64,000 nt of DNA from Mesorhizobium sp. M7A.F.Ca.US.008.03.1.1 (GTDB taxonomy: Bacteria; Pseudomonadota; Alphaproteobacteria; Rhizobiales; Rhizobiaceae). Position numbers and translations under genes: made by a program. Where the stretch lies: contig NZ_RZRU01000027.1 in assembly GCF_003997495.1 (NCBI RefSeq), forward strand, positions 20,452 to 84,451, written 5' to 3'. How positions within the stretch are numbered: the stretch's first letter is position 1; each line of letters opens with the position of its first letter. Below, in pieces: positions 50,474-59,062 of the stretch. A model generated the notes under the pieces. That model was not told the DNA's origin. It did not search any database and saw only the letters and a program-made list of their open reading frames with translations.

Positions 50474-51321
50474 GCGCGAAAACAATCGAACGTCTCGACG
50501 GCATCGGGCCGCTGGCGGAGCGCTATAATGTGTTCCTGCTCGACCAGTTCGGCGTGCTGCATGACGGCACGCGGCCCTATCCAGGCGCGGTGGCGGCGTT
50601 ATCGGCGCTGAAGCGCGCCGGCAAGACGGTGGTGCTGGTTTCGAACTCCGGCAGGCGGGCACAACCCAATGAAAGCCGGCTCATAAAACTCGGCTTCGAA
50701 CCGGGAAGCTGGGATCATTTCGTTTCTTCCGGCGAGGTGGCGTGGCGATCCTTCAGGGACATGGCGGCGTCGGGGAAGTTGCGCCCAGGGACAAAATGCC
50801 TGCTGGTCAGCCGTGAAGGCGACCGCTCCGCGATCGAAGGCCTGCCATTTGTGCTGACCGGGTCCGGCGATGAGGCCGAGCTGGTGCTGATCGCGGCCAG
50901 CGAGGGTGATCGCTACGAACTCGACCATTATCACAGGCTGTTTGCCCCGGCGGCAGCGCGGCGAGTGCCGTGCTTCTGCACCAATCCCGACACCATCATG
51001 CTGACGGCCAAAGGCCCTCGCTTCGGCGCCGGCCGTCTTGCCGATCTCTACGAAAGCCTGGGCGGCAGCGTTACCCGCATCGGCAAGCCCGACAAGGCGA
51101 TTTTCAAAGCCGCGCTGGCGCTGGCCGGCGAGCCGGGCCGTGGCGCCGTGGTCTGCATCGGCGACAGCGTCGAGCATGACATATCGGGAGGAAACAGGGC
51201 AGGCATCCCCACGGCGTTGGTGCTGAGCGGAATACTGGCGGGCACACCGGATCTCGCCGCTGTCTTCGACGAACAGCAGGCCTGGCCGGACTACCTCATG
51301 GACAGCTTCAGCTTCCTCTGA
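50470..51321 (+). CDS. HAD-superfamily class IIA hydrolase (TIGR01459-like)
   Basis: The 283-residue phosphatase has motif I FLLDQFGVLHDG, motif II VVLVSNSGRR, the CFCTNPDTIML cap segment, and motifs III/IV KPDKAIF and CIGDSVEHDI. Class IIA HADs (NagD-like) hydrolyse sugar or nucleotide phosphates. It may detoxify sugar-phosphate by-products of this pathway. It converges on the SorC-type regulator gene with a 14-bp overlap of their 3' ends (51308-51321). Confidence 0.87.
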   Translation: MSAKTIERLDGIGPLAERYNVFLLDQFGVLHDGTRPYPGAVAALSALKRAGKTVVLVSNSGRRAQPNESRLIKLGFEPGSWDHFVSSGEVAWRSFRDMAASGKLRPGTKCLLVSREGDRSAIEGLPFVLTGSGDEAELVLIAASEGDRYELDHYHRLFAPAAARRVPCFCTNPDTIMLTAKGPRFGAGRLADLYESLGGSVTRIGKPDKAIFKAALALAGEPGRGAVVCIGDSVEHDISGGNRAGIPTALVLSGILAGTPDLAAVFDEQQAWPDYLMDSFSFL

Positions 51322-52324
51322 CCGCCTCCAGCATGCGCCGCGCGCTCTCCTCGTCGGTGATCAGGATGGTTGGGGCGATGAGGGTCATGGCGCCGAGCAG
51401 CGCTTCGGTTTTCTCCTCGCCACCGGAGGTGAGGATACGGATCGGCGCCTTGCGCAGACGGTCGACATCCACCGACATCACGTGGCTGTTGACGGGATGG
51501 TCGACCAGATCGCCGTTGCGGTCAAAGAAATGGAACAGGAGGTCACCCACGGCGCCACGCGCAAGCAGGGCCTCCCGATCCGCCTCCTTGAGGAAACCGC
51601 CACGAGAGAAGGTGGTAGCCGAGGCGATCCCGCCGACGCTCAGCAGAACGGCATCGAGCACGTCGGCCATTTCGAAAATCTCCTGCAGGCCGCAGCGCTC
51701 GATCAGTGCGATCTTGGTCTCGACGCTGTCGACGACCGCTGGTGTCGGCATCAGATAGCCGTCGCCCTGGAATATCTGAGCAAACCGCCAGGCGAACTCG
51801 GCTGGGTTGACCCGGCGCACGACGCCGACACCGCCAAGCAGCGAAATCACCTTGAAGTCGGTGAGCGACTTGGCGCTGATGAAGGGCAGGCTCGAGAACA
51901 GCGTCTGCCCCCAGCCGACGCCGACCCGCATGCCGGACTTCATCGTGTCCGACAGGAAACTGCCGGTCTTGGCGCTGATCGCTGGTATGGGATCGGCATT
52001 GGGTGCCGAAAGCGGCGCCACCAGCGCCTGCTGCAGCCCGAACGTCTTCTCCAGCGCGCGCTCAAGCCGCACAATTTCCGACAATTCGCTCTCGATGGTG
52101 ATCTTGACTTCGTTGCGCGCCCGGGCATCCGCCAGCATGCGCACGATGGTGACGCGACCGACGCCGAGTACGTCGGCGATCTCGTTCTGCGTCATCTGTT
52201 CGACGAAATACATCCAGGCGGCGCGAATCCGGAGACGATCCGTCCGGCTTTCGCTGGCGACCTGCTCGGTTGCCGCGCTTCCGCCTAGACCGTCTTCGCT
52301 TTCGCCCTGTCGTCGCCTGCCCAA
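51308..52324 (-). CDS. SorC family sugar-binding transcriptional regulator
   Basis: The 338-residue regulator has an N-terminal HTH (MTQNEIADVLGVGRVTIVRMLADA) and the SorC effector domain (MRVGVGWGQTLFSSL, FKVISLLGGVG, AVLLSVGGIASATTF). Family members such as EryD repress or activate polyol operons in response to sugar phosphates. A TTG start at 52324 has a GGGAGAG ribosome site. It likely controls the divergent aldolase-kinase-HAD operon and itself. Confidence 0.9.
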   Translation of the reverse strand: MGRRRQGESEDGLGGSAATEQVASESRTDRLRIRAAWMYFVEQMTQNEIADVLGVGRVTIVRMLADARARNEVKITIESELSEIVRLERALEKTFGLQQALVAPLSAPNADPIPAISAKTGSFLSDTMKSGMRVGVGWGQTLFSSLPFISAKSLTDFKVISLLGGVGVVRRVNPAEFAWRFAQIFQGDGYLMPTPAVVDSVETKIALIERCGLQEIFEMADVLDAVLLSVGGIASATTFSRGGFLKEADREALLARGAVGDLLFHFFDRNGDLVDHPVNSHVMSVDVDRLRKAPIRILTSGGEEKTEALLGAMTLIAPTILITDEESARRMLEAVRGS

Positions 52325-52392
52325 GTCTGTCTCTCCCCCTGCGGCGACGGACGAGCGCGCCGCCGCCGATTCTGCATGCTGGTCTAGTATCG

Positions 52393-52416
52393 CCTATTGA
52401 TCTACCAATCGATAGG
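52393..52416. promoter_or_regulatory. 24-bp palindromic operator upstream of the SorC-type gene
   Basis: CCTATTGATC-TACC-AATCGATAGG is nearly perfect dyad symmetry, placed between the SorC-type regulator and the divergent 267-residue gene. Read on the minus strand it contains GGTAGATCAATAGG, sharing TAGATCA with the aldolase operator. Probably an autoregulatory site. Confidence 0.6.
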
Positions 52417-52483
52417 AACAATGTAGAGAGTGGCGGCTGCCCCGGTTGGCGGCTATCCGCAGCAAATTTCAAGGCGACCCGCG

Positions 52484-53287
52484 ATGCTCCGACAAATCTC
52501 CGAAGATGTCCGCGTCAATCTGAAAGACCGGCTGCGGGAAGTCCGCGAAATCATCCGCCAGAGCCGCCATGACGGCAGCGGCGATGCCAGCATCCTGCGC
52601 GAAGCAACCAGCCATCTGCCGCCGTTTCCAGGCAAGGGCATCGAAGGCCTGCTCAGCCATGCCGCGAGTGCCGTCGACGAAGCGCTGTCGATCGCTGAAG
52701 CTTTCGTCCCGCATGAGCGCCCGATCAAGGTGGACGGCACGACGGTAAAGGGCCTCGGCACCTATTTCCCGATCGGCAATGAGGATCGCCAACTGAGCGC
52801 GGAGCGCTTGTTCCGGCGCGATATGTATTATCTGACCAAGGCGGTGCTTGCCGGCCTGAACATCGACAATGCCCGCATCCACGAAGCCGATTTCGCGGCC
52901 GTCCATGCCACGATGCGCAAGCGGCATGGCGACCTGCTGGCCGCGTTGGCCACGCCAGGTGCCGGGCTGCAGGCTATCGCGGCCACCTGTTCGGCGCTGC
53001 TGGTCGAATGCCTCGGCCAGCGTCCGGTCCGCTTTGCCGAAACCGTGCCGGAAACGCCGGCGGTGGTGGGCGGCCGGGCGCTTGACATAAGCTGCCTGGC
53101 ACCGCTCGCTTTGGCCTGCGGCCTGGCGACCACCGGCAGGGACGGCGCGCCGGAGCCGGATATGCTGGAGATCGCGATCCTGGCGGCGGATATCCGCCAC
53201 GACCGCATCGTTCAGGCCTGCGCCAAGGCAAACCCGATCGCTGAATTGACACCGGTGTTCGCCACCCTGCTTGCCCATCTGCCGTAG
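52484..53287 (+). CDS. Hypothetical protein (267 aa) beside the PTS locus
   Basis: I do not recognise a family. The N-terminal 30 residues are charged and helical (VRVNLKDRLREVREIIRQSRHD). The middle contains RPIKVDGTTVKGLGTYFPIGNEDRQ and the C-terminus is alanine-rich, with ALDISCLAPLALACGLATTG. No signal peptide is seen. It is divergent from the SorC-type gene across a palindrome and convergent with the HPr-Enzyme I gene. ATG 52484 is the likely start; the frame opens at 52430. Confidence 0.65.
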   Translation: MLRQISEDVRVNLKDRLREVREIIRQSRHDGSGDASILREATSHLPPFPGKGIEGLLSHAASAVDEALSIAEAFVPHERPIKVDGTTVKGLGTYFPIGNEDRQLSAERLFRRDMYYLTKAVLAGLNIDNARIHEADFAAVHATMRKRHGDLLAALATPGAGLQAIAATCSALLVECLGQRPVRFAETVPETPAVVGGRALDISCLAPLALACGLATTGRDGAPEPDMLEIAILAADIRHDRIVQACAKANPIAELTPVFATLLAHLP

Positions 53288-53301
53288 TTAGCCGGCCTGG
53301 G

Positions 53302-55281
53302 CTAGCCTTCAGCGGCCATGGCCATGATCGCTTTCTTGGCGCGCTGGATGGAAGCCGGGCTCATCGAGAGTTCGGTCAGCCCCATCTTCACGAAGGTCGC
53401 AATGAGATCCGGACGGCCGGCCGCCTCGCCGCACATGCCGACCATGATACCGGCGGCGACGCCGGCTTTTGCCGTCATTTCGATCGCCGACATGACGGCT
53501 GGATTGGTGACGTCGTTGAGCTTGGCGACGGTCGGATTGAGCCGGTCGGCGGCCATGATGTACTGGGTCAGATCGTTGGTGCCGATCGAGAAGAAAGCGA
53601 CCTCCTTGGCCAGCGCGGGGGCGATCAGCACGGCGGCCGGGGTTTCGATCATGACGCCGAGATCGAATGACGCGTGCGGCACGCCTTCGGCTCTCAGCTC
53701 GGCCGTGCATTCGTCAACCAGCACGCGCGTCTGCCTGACCTCCGAGATGTCGGACACCATCGGCAGCATCACCTTAATGTTGCCGTGCACGGCTGCGCGC
53801 AGCAGCGCCCGCAGTTGGCGCTTGAAAATGTCGGGCCGGTCGAGACACATGCGGACGCCGCGCCAGCCGAGGAAGGGGTTTTCCTCGTCGGGAAATTCGA
53901 TGCCGGCGATCGGCTTGTCGCCGCCGATGTCGAGCGTGCGCACAATGACCGGATAAGGCGCAAAAGCCTTGGCCAGCGCCGCATAGGTCTCGGCCTGCAT
54001 GTCTTCCGAGGGCAGATGCATATGGCGCATGAACAGAAGCTCGGTGCGGAACAGGCCGATGCCCATGGCACCAGCCTCCAGTGCTGCCTCGATTTCCTCA
54101 AGTGAGCCGATATTGGCCGCGACCTCGATGATCCTGCCGTCGGCGAGCTTCGGCGTCACCGTCTTGAAGATGGTCAAGCCGGCGCGCTCCTTTGCCGCCG
54201 CTTCGACGCGGCCGGCGAAATCGGCACGGGTCGCCTCGTCGGGGTCGATGATCACATGGCCGGCATTGCCGTCGAGCGCGACGTCTCGCGCGGTACGCAA
54301 GGCATCGACCTGGCCGCCGAGGCCGAGCACTGCCGGAATGCCGTGCGAGCGCGCGATGATGGCGATGTGCGAGGTGGCGCCGCCATGGCCGCACACCACG
54401 CCGCCGATACGCTTCAGCGGTGCGCGTGCCAGATCCCAGGCGCCGATGTCGTCGGCGATCAGGATAGCGCCTTCGGGGATGTTTTCGAGGCTGACATCGT
54501 CTTGGCCCAGCAACACCAGGCAAATCTGCCGCCCAACGGCGTGGACATCGTCCGCCCGCGCGTTGAGATAGTGATCGTCGACCGCGCTGAATTCGGCGGC
54601 AATGGTGGAGGCGGCGGTGATGACGGCGGAGACCGCGTCATTGCCGCCCTTGATCAGGCCCTCGGCCTCACCAGTCAGGGTGTCGTCGGCGGCGATATCG
54701 CGCAGGGCGGCGACGATGCCGCGGTCTCCAGCCGACAGGCTGTCCTGCGCCAACGCATGATCCATGCGGGCCTGGACCGCGCCGACAGCCATGCGGAACC
54801 TGTCGATCTCGCCTTCTATCTCCTCGGCCTGCAACATGCGGCCCTGTCCGGCGATATCGGGTGGGAAATGCGCAAAGGCCGGGCCGATGGCGAAACCTTC
54901 GCTGGCGGCCACGCCACGCAGGCGGTTTGCCCCGTCAGGTGCCGCTGGCGCCGATCCGGGCGCGGGTGCCGCTTCCTGCCCGGCATCGTTCGCCGGGCTC
55001 TGCGCTTCCGCTTCATCATCGAGGCCAGCCCGCGGATTCTCGAGATAGCCGATCAGCGCCTCGAGCGCCTCGATGGCATCGGCGCCATTCGCCCGCACCG
55101 TGACTTCCTGGTTCTCCTTGACCGCCAGCAGCATCAGCTTGACCGAACTCTTGGCGCTGACCGCCTTGCCGTCCTTGACCAGTTCGACGTCGGATTCGAA
55201 GCCCTTGGCGAGCTTCACGAACCGCGTCGCGGGGCGGGCGTGCAAACCTTCATGCACTCTGACGATGGTCGAGCGTTCCAT
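53302..55281 (-). CDS. HPr-Enzyme I fusion of a sugar PTS
   Basis: The 659-residue protein fuses an HPr domain (VRVHEGLHARPATRF with the active His, KSSVKLMLL) to PTS Enzyme I. The link is an Ala/Pro-rich segment near residues 100-120. Enzyme I shows the phosphohistidine motif GGATSHIAIIARSHGIPAV, GLFRTELLFM, LDIGGDKP and GTNDLTQY. It carries phosphate from PEP to the glucitol-type EIIA encoded next to it. ATG 55281 begins the HPr domain directly. Confidence 0.93.
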   Translation of the reverse strand: MERSTIVRVHEGLHARPATRFVKLAKGFESDVELVKDGKAVSAKSSVKLMLLAVKENQEVTVRANGADAIEALEALIGYLENPRAGLDDEAEAQSPANDAGQEAAPAPGSAPAAPDGANRLRGVAASEGFAIGPAFAHFPPDIAGQGRMLQAEEIEGEIDRFRMAVGAVQARMDHALAQDSLSAGDRGIVAALRDIAADDTLTGEAEGLIKGGNDAVSAVITAASTIAAEFSAVDDHYLNARADDVHAVGRQICLVLLGQDDVSLENIPEGAILIADDIGAWDLARAPLKRIGGVVCGHGGATSHIAIIARSHGIPAVLGLGGQVDALRTARDVALDGNAGHVIIDPDEATRADFAGRVEAAAKERAGLTIFKTVTPKLADGRIIEVAANIGSLEEIEAALEAGAMGIGLFRTELLFMRHMHLPSEDMQAETYAALAKAFAPYPVIVRTLDIGGDKPIAGIEFPDEENPFLGWRGVRMCLDRPDIFKRQLRALLRAAVHGNIKVMLPMVSDISEVRQTRVLVDECTAELRAEGVPHASFDLGVMIETPAAVLIAPALAKEVAFFSIGTNDLTQYIMAADRLNPTVAKLNDVTNPAVMSAIEMTAKAGVAAGIMVGMCGEAAGRPDLIATFVKMGLTELSMSPASIQRAKKAIMAMAAEG

Positions 55282-55337
55282 GGCAAATACTCTGGTTTTG
55301 GGCGCCGCTCCCAACATAGGCCGCGGCGCGAATGCTG

Positions 55338-55718
55338 TCAGGCGGCGATGGTGATGATCGCGCCGGTCTTCAGGGCGGCCACGAGCGCTTGCGGGTCGAC
55401 TTGCGATGCACAGATCTCGCCCGGCCTCTCGGCCTCGGTACCGCCGTTGAACGAAATGACGACATGACCCATTTCCAGCACCTTGCTCCACGCGCTGGAG
55501 CCGACCGCTGTGATAACAGCGGCAACCGGGCCGAGGGTGATCGAAGCGCCCTTGGCGGGCGCTCCGTCACTTGGTCCCTGCTCCGCCTTGTGGAGCACCG
55601 AAACCTCGGCAAGCTCCGGCGGCGAGCCATCCGCAAACAGGATGACCACGCCCCCTTCAGCAAGGTCCGCCACTTCGGGGCCGATGGCAGTGACCCGTGT
55701 TCTCAGCAGAACCGTCAT
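55338..55718 (-). CDS. srlB: PTS glucitol/sorbitol-type EIIA component
   Basis: The 126-residue protein starts MTVLLRTRVTAIGPEVADL and has the conserved phosphorylatable histidine at position 43 (SVLHKAEQ), exactly where E. coli SrlB has it. ITAVGSSAWSKVLEMGHVVI matches as well. It receives phosphate from the HPr domain. It is part of the minus-strand gutM-EIIC-EIIBC-EIIA-HPr/EI run. Confidence 0.93.
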   Translation of the reverse strand: MTVLLRTRVTAIGPEVADLAEGGVVILFADGSPPELAEVSVLHKAEQGPSDGAPAKGASITLGPVAAVITAVGSSAWSKVLEMGHVVISFNGGTEAERPGEICASQVDPQALVAALKTGAIITIAA

Positions 55719-55747
55719 ATGGCGAACCTCATTTTCTCAACTTTGCC

Positions 55748-55830
55748 TAGAGCGGTGAACCGCTCTATCTCTTTGTTTTGACGCAATTTCCAAGGGAAAG
55801 CATTATGCGCTTTTCCCGGAATTGCCTTAG
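55748..55830. repeat. Rhizobial palindromic repeat between EIIBC and EIIA genes
   Basis: TAGAGCGGT-GA-ACCGCTCTA is a perfect hairpin at 55748-55767. It is followed by ATCTCTTTGTTTTGACGCAA and a second, larger arm pair (GCAATTTCC/GGAATTGC). I recall this element as very common in Mesorhizobium intergenic regions. It ends over the EIIBC stop codon. In the mRNA it could set relative expression of the PTS genes. Confidence 0.7.
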
Positions 55831-56828
55831 AACACGATCAGGCTGACGACCCAGGCGATCAGCACCGAGACCGGGCCCATGATCTGGCGGCTGATGAGCA
55901 CCGCCGGAACGCCGATTTCGATCGTCTTCGGCTTGGCCTCGCCGAGCGCCAGGCCGACGGGGACGAAGTCGCAGCCCACCTGGGTATTGTAGGCAAACAG
56001 CGCCGGCAGTGCCATCGCCGGCGAAATCGTGCCGTTGGCGATCTGCGGGCCGATGATGGCGACGCCGATGACCTGCGCGATGACAGCGCCTGGCCCGAGG
56101 ATGGGCGACAGGAACGGCAGGCCGCAGATCGCCGAGATGATCAGCAGGCCGACGATGTTGTTGGCCAGCGGACCCATCGGCTGCGCCAGCACATCGCCGA
56201 TGCCGGTATACAGGATCAGACCGATCAGCATGGTCACGAAGGCCATGAACGGCAGCACGTTGCGGATGACCTGATCGATGGTGCGGCGGCCGGCATTGAA
56301 GAAGATGCCGACGATACGTCCCATGACGCGGCCGATCGTGCTGATGAGGCCGATCAGCCCGCCTTCGCTCGGCAGCGGCTGTGGTGCCGCGGCCGCATTG
56401 CTGCTCGAACTCATAGCTGCTGCTCCCCCCGCAGTCGTGATCGTTTCGGATCCGTCCGCCATTGTGATGTTGGCCGGCTTCACGCCCGAAACGTAGATGT
56501 CCTCGGTGATGAACTGGGCCAGCGGCCCGGATTGACCGACCGGCGTCAGATTGACGGTCGGGATACGCTTGCGCGGATAGACGCCGCATCGTGCGGTGCC
56601 GCCGCAATCGACGACGACAACCGCCATCTCGCTTTCGATCGGCGGCGCCCTGAAGCCGTCGACGGCTTCGGCGCCGGTCATGTCGGCGATGAGCTGCGCC
56701 ACCGGGTGAATGCCACCACCGGTGACGGAAACCACCTTGCTGCGCTGTTCGGTCGGCTCGATGACGAGCGGGCCGCCCCAGCCGGTTTTGCCCTGGGTGA
56801 TCCTTACGGCTTTGTATGTCTTGGCCAT
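55827..56828 (-). CDS. srlE: PTS glucitol/sorbitol-type EIIBC component
   Basis: The 333-residue protein has an N-terminal EIIB domain with the phosphocysteine motif VVVVDCGGTARCGVYPRKRI near residue 75. A flexible Ala/Ser-rich linker near residue 140 leads to a C-terminal EIIC half with about four membrane helices (VLPFMAFVTMLIGLILYTGIG). This is the SrlE-type layout. It works with the separate SrlA-like EIIC in sugar translocation and phosphorylation. Confidence 0.94.
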   Translation of the reverse strand: MAKTYKAVRITQGKTGWGGPLVIEPTEQRSKVVSVTGGGIHPVAQLIADMTGAEAVDGFRAPPIESEMAVVVVDCGGTARCGVYPRKRIPTVNLTPVGQSGPLAQFITEDIYVSGVKPANITMADGSETITTAGGAAAMSSSSNAAAAPQPLPSEGGLIGLISTIGRVMGRIVGIFFNAGRRTIDQVIRNVLPFMAFVTMLIGLILYTGIGDVLAQPMGPLANNIVGLLIISAICGLPFLSPILGPGAVIAQVIGVAIIGPQIANGTISPAMALPALFAYNTQVGCDFVPVGLALGEAKPKTIEIGVPAVLISRQIMGPVSVLIAWVVSLIVF

Positions 56829-56844
56829 GATGTCCTCCCCGCCC

Positions 56845-57606
56845 TTACAGCTCGACGCCCTGGCGGCGTGCCATGATGGCGGTGATGCGTTCGGTCAGCA
56901 TGCCCTTGAGCAGGATGACGACGAGGCCGACGATGGCGTACCAGATCGCCACCTTGACGTGGTAGCCGGCGACGACGACGCCCTTCTTTTCCAGCTCCAG
57001 CAGCGCGACGAGAATGCCGCCCCAAACGAAATATTCGCCGGGATTGATGTGCGGGAACAGGCCCAGCGGCGGGTGCACATAGGACACGGCCGCGTCATAG
57101 AAGGCCGGCTTGTGCTTTTCTTCCAGGAACGATCCGAACGTATAGGCCATCGGATTGGTGAGGAAGAACACCGCCAGCAGCGGCAACAGCGTGTAGCGCG
57201 TCAGCGCGATCCGGCCGGCGCCGCGCGCCAGGCCGTGTACGCGCTCTTCACCGACCAGTTCTGTGACGGCATAGAAAGCCGTCATCAGCACCACCAGCGT
57301 CGGAATGATGCCGGTGACGAAGCCGGCGAAGACCTCGCCGCCCTTCTGGAAGATGCCGATGAAGTACTTGCCGATGGCGGTCAGCCAGCCGAGCTGCTCT
57401 TCCTGCTGGACGTCCTTCAGCTTTTCCTTGAACTGATCGACGGTGATCGGTCCGCTGTCCGCTTGTGCGAGGACAACGAGATGGTCGGAGGCATGCTCGA
57501 CAGCGAGCTTGCCATGCAATGCGGCATCCGAGACCATGGCACCTGCGACATGCAGATTGTGCACGGCCATGTCGGCATGCTGCGCCAACAACGAAAATAC
57601 AGACAT
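56845..57606 (-). CDS. srlA: PTS glucitol/sorbitol-type EIIC component
   Basis: The 253-residue membrane protein has the SrlA pattern (GFVTGIIPTLVVLMTAFYAV, LLAVFFLTNPMAYTFGSFLEEKHKPAFYD, GEYFVWGGILVALL). It is longer than the roughly 187-residue E. coli protein because of a hydrophilic N-terminal extension of about 70 residues containing GPITVDQFKEKLKDVQQEEQ. The extension's role is unknown. Confidence 0.93.
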   Translation of the reverse strand: MSVFSLLAQHADMAVHNLHVAGAMVSDAALHGKLAVEHASDHLVVLAQADSGPITVDQFKEKLKDVQQEEQLGWLTAIGKYFIGIFQKGGEVFAGFVTGIIPTLVVLMTAFYAVTELVGEERVHGLARGAGRIALTRYTLLPLLAVFFLTNPMAYTFGSFLEEKHKPAFYDAAVSYVHPPLGLFPHINPGEYFVWGGILVALLELEKKGVVVAGYHVKVAIWYAIVGLVVILLKGMLTERITAIMARRQGVEL

Positions 57607-57694
57607 TTCTCCTCCTTATGCCACCCGCCGGTTGATCCCAGTCGGTGCGCGGCGTCCTCTATCCTTTTGATTTAGAGCCCGAAATCATCCGACT

Positions 57695-58132
57695 CTAAGC
57701 CCTTGCTACGTTCAAACCGGACAGGCCCGGCTTCTTCCCCGGCTCCGACCGTGTTTTGTCGATCTGCTCGATCGCCCGTTTCACGGCCTCGGCCACACCG
57801 GGTTCCCCCTCCCCCATGATTGCAGGGTTGGACCGGAGTCGATCGAGGGGAACACCCTCGAATTCTTCATGTCTTTTGAACTTGGTGAACACGGAACGGC
57901 CGCTCATCACCATCAGGCGGCGCACGACCAGATCGGGTGTCACCACGACGAGCGCGATGGTGCCCTTGGCCAACCGACCGCGAAAATTGCCGGCTCCGAC
58001 GAAGCCATCCTTGTACTGGTCGGTGACGCCCCTGAAGACATCCGAATAGTGCCGCATCTGCAGCCAGACGCCGAGCGACTGCAGCGCCCACACAATAACC
58101 AGCAGAAGCAGTCCCCACTGCCAAATCGCCAT
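57695..58132 (-). CDS. gutM: GutM family transcriptional activator protein
   Basis: The 145-residue protein has an N-terminal membrane helix (WGLLLLVIVWALQSLGVWLQ), then GRLAKGTIALVVVTPDLVVRRLMVM. GutM proteins accompany glucitol PTS operons and modulate their expression. The ATG at 58132 follows GGAGGAG. It is the first gene of the leftward PTS run, so a promoter should lie in 58133-58327. Confidence 0.88.
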   Translation of the reverse strand: MAIWQWGLLLLVIVWALQSLGVWLQMRHYSDVFRGVTDQYKDGFVGAGNFRGRLAKGTIALVVVTPDLVVRRLMVMSGRSVFTKFKRHEEFEGVPLDRLRSNPAIMGEGEPGVAEAVKRAIEQIDKTRSEPGKKPGLSGLNVARA

Positions 58133-58327
58133 TCGGTTCTCCTCCCGAAGCCTCAGTTGAACCGCACCTTGGACCGGCGCGTGACAACAGCAAAGTGAGA
58201 ACATTTGTTTCCGAGAATGTCAATATGTATGATATTGGCCTCGGCTCAGGTCATCCACAGGGACGCTGACCGATTTCGGCCGTGGCGCCGTTGTGCTAGG
58301 CTGACCGGGAAACAGGATACGAGGAAG

Positions 58328-58969
58328 ATGGATCTGCCCTTCAGGGACGAACTGGCCTTGATGCCCGATCTTCGCCATCGGCTGCGGCAGTTGCGCTGGT
58401 TCCGCGCCACCTTTCGCGGCAGCGCGAAGGTGGTCTCGGACACGTTCGGCGTGCGCTTCGAGATCGACGAGGCCAAGCTCACCAGAGCCTTTCTCGACTG
58501 GGTCGAGATCATGGAGGCGCAGAAGCGCTTCGCCGCGATCGACCGCGCCGACTTCATCGTCTTTGCCGCCGGCCTCGTGCTGCGCGAGCTGATAAAACAG
58601 GCGCCGGCCAGGGAAATCTCCGGCCTCACGCAGCTGATCGAGACGGAAACGAACGCCGGCACGCTGGAAATCGTCCGCTTCTGGCCGGAGGGTTTCCTCT
58701 ACACCAACTACTGCGTCTCGGTGATTTCGGCGATCCACGAGCAGGAATTCGGCACGGCACCCGGCATCGACAAATGCGCCGACGATTTGCGCACATGGTG
58801 GTCCTATCGCGAGAATGTGACCGAGATGCCGGCCTATGCGGTGGCTTTCCTCGACCGCTTTCTCGGCGCCGAGCCGAACTGGATCACGCCGGATCGCGCC
58901 CAGTCCCGGCAAGCCATGCAACGGGCGCTCGGGCCTTCCCGTGCGAGCGATGCGTTGCGCCAGCTTTGA
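58328..58969 (+). CDS. Conserved hypothetical protein (213 aa)
   Basis: The cytoplasmic, mostly helical protein contains TFGVRFEIDEAKLTRAFLDW and FAAGLVLRELIKQAP, with a C-terminal TWWSYRENVTEMPAYAVAFLD. No signal peptide or catalytic motif is seen, and I do not recognise a family. It is divergent from the PTS operon. ATG 58328 follows GAGGAAG. Confidence 0.72.
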   Translation: MDLPFRDELALMPDLRHRLRQLRWFRATFRGSAKVVSDTFGVRFEIDEAKLTRAFLDWVEIMEAQKRFAAIDRADFIVFAAGLVLRELIKQAPAREISGLTQLIETETNAGTLEIVRFWPEGFLYTNYCVSVISAIHEQEFGTAPGIDKCADDLRTWWSYRENVTEMPAYAVAFLDRFLGAEPNWITPDRAQSRQAMQRALGPSRASDALRQL

Positions 58970-59062
58970 GCCCGCTCTTCGCGCCCCCAAAACGCACGCG
59001 CTATTGAACATTTGACTTTTTGCCGATAGCGATGTGCGAAAATGGACTCGAGAGGGAAACGC

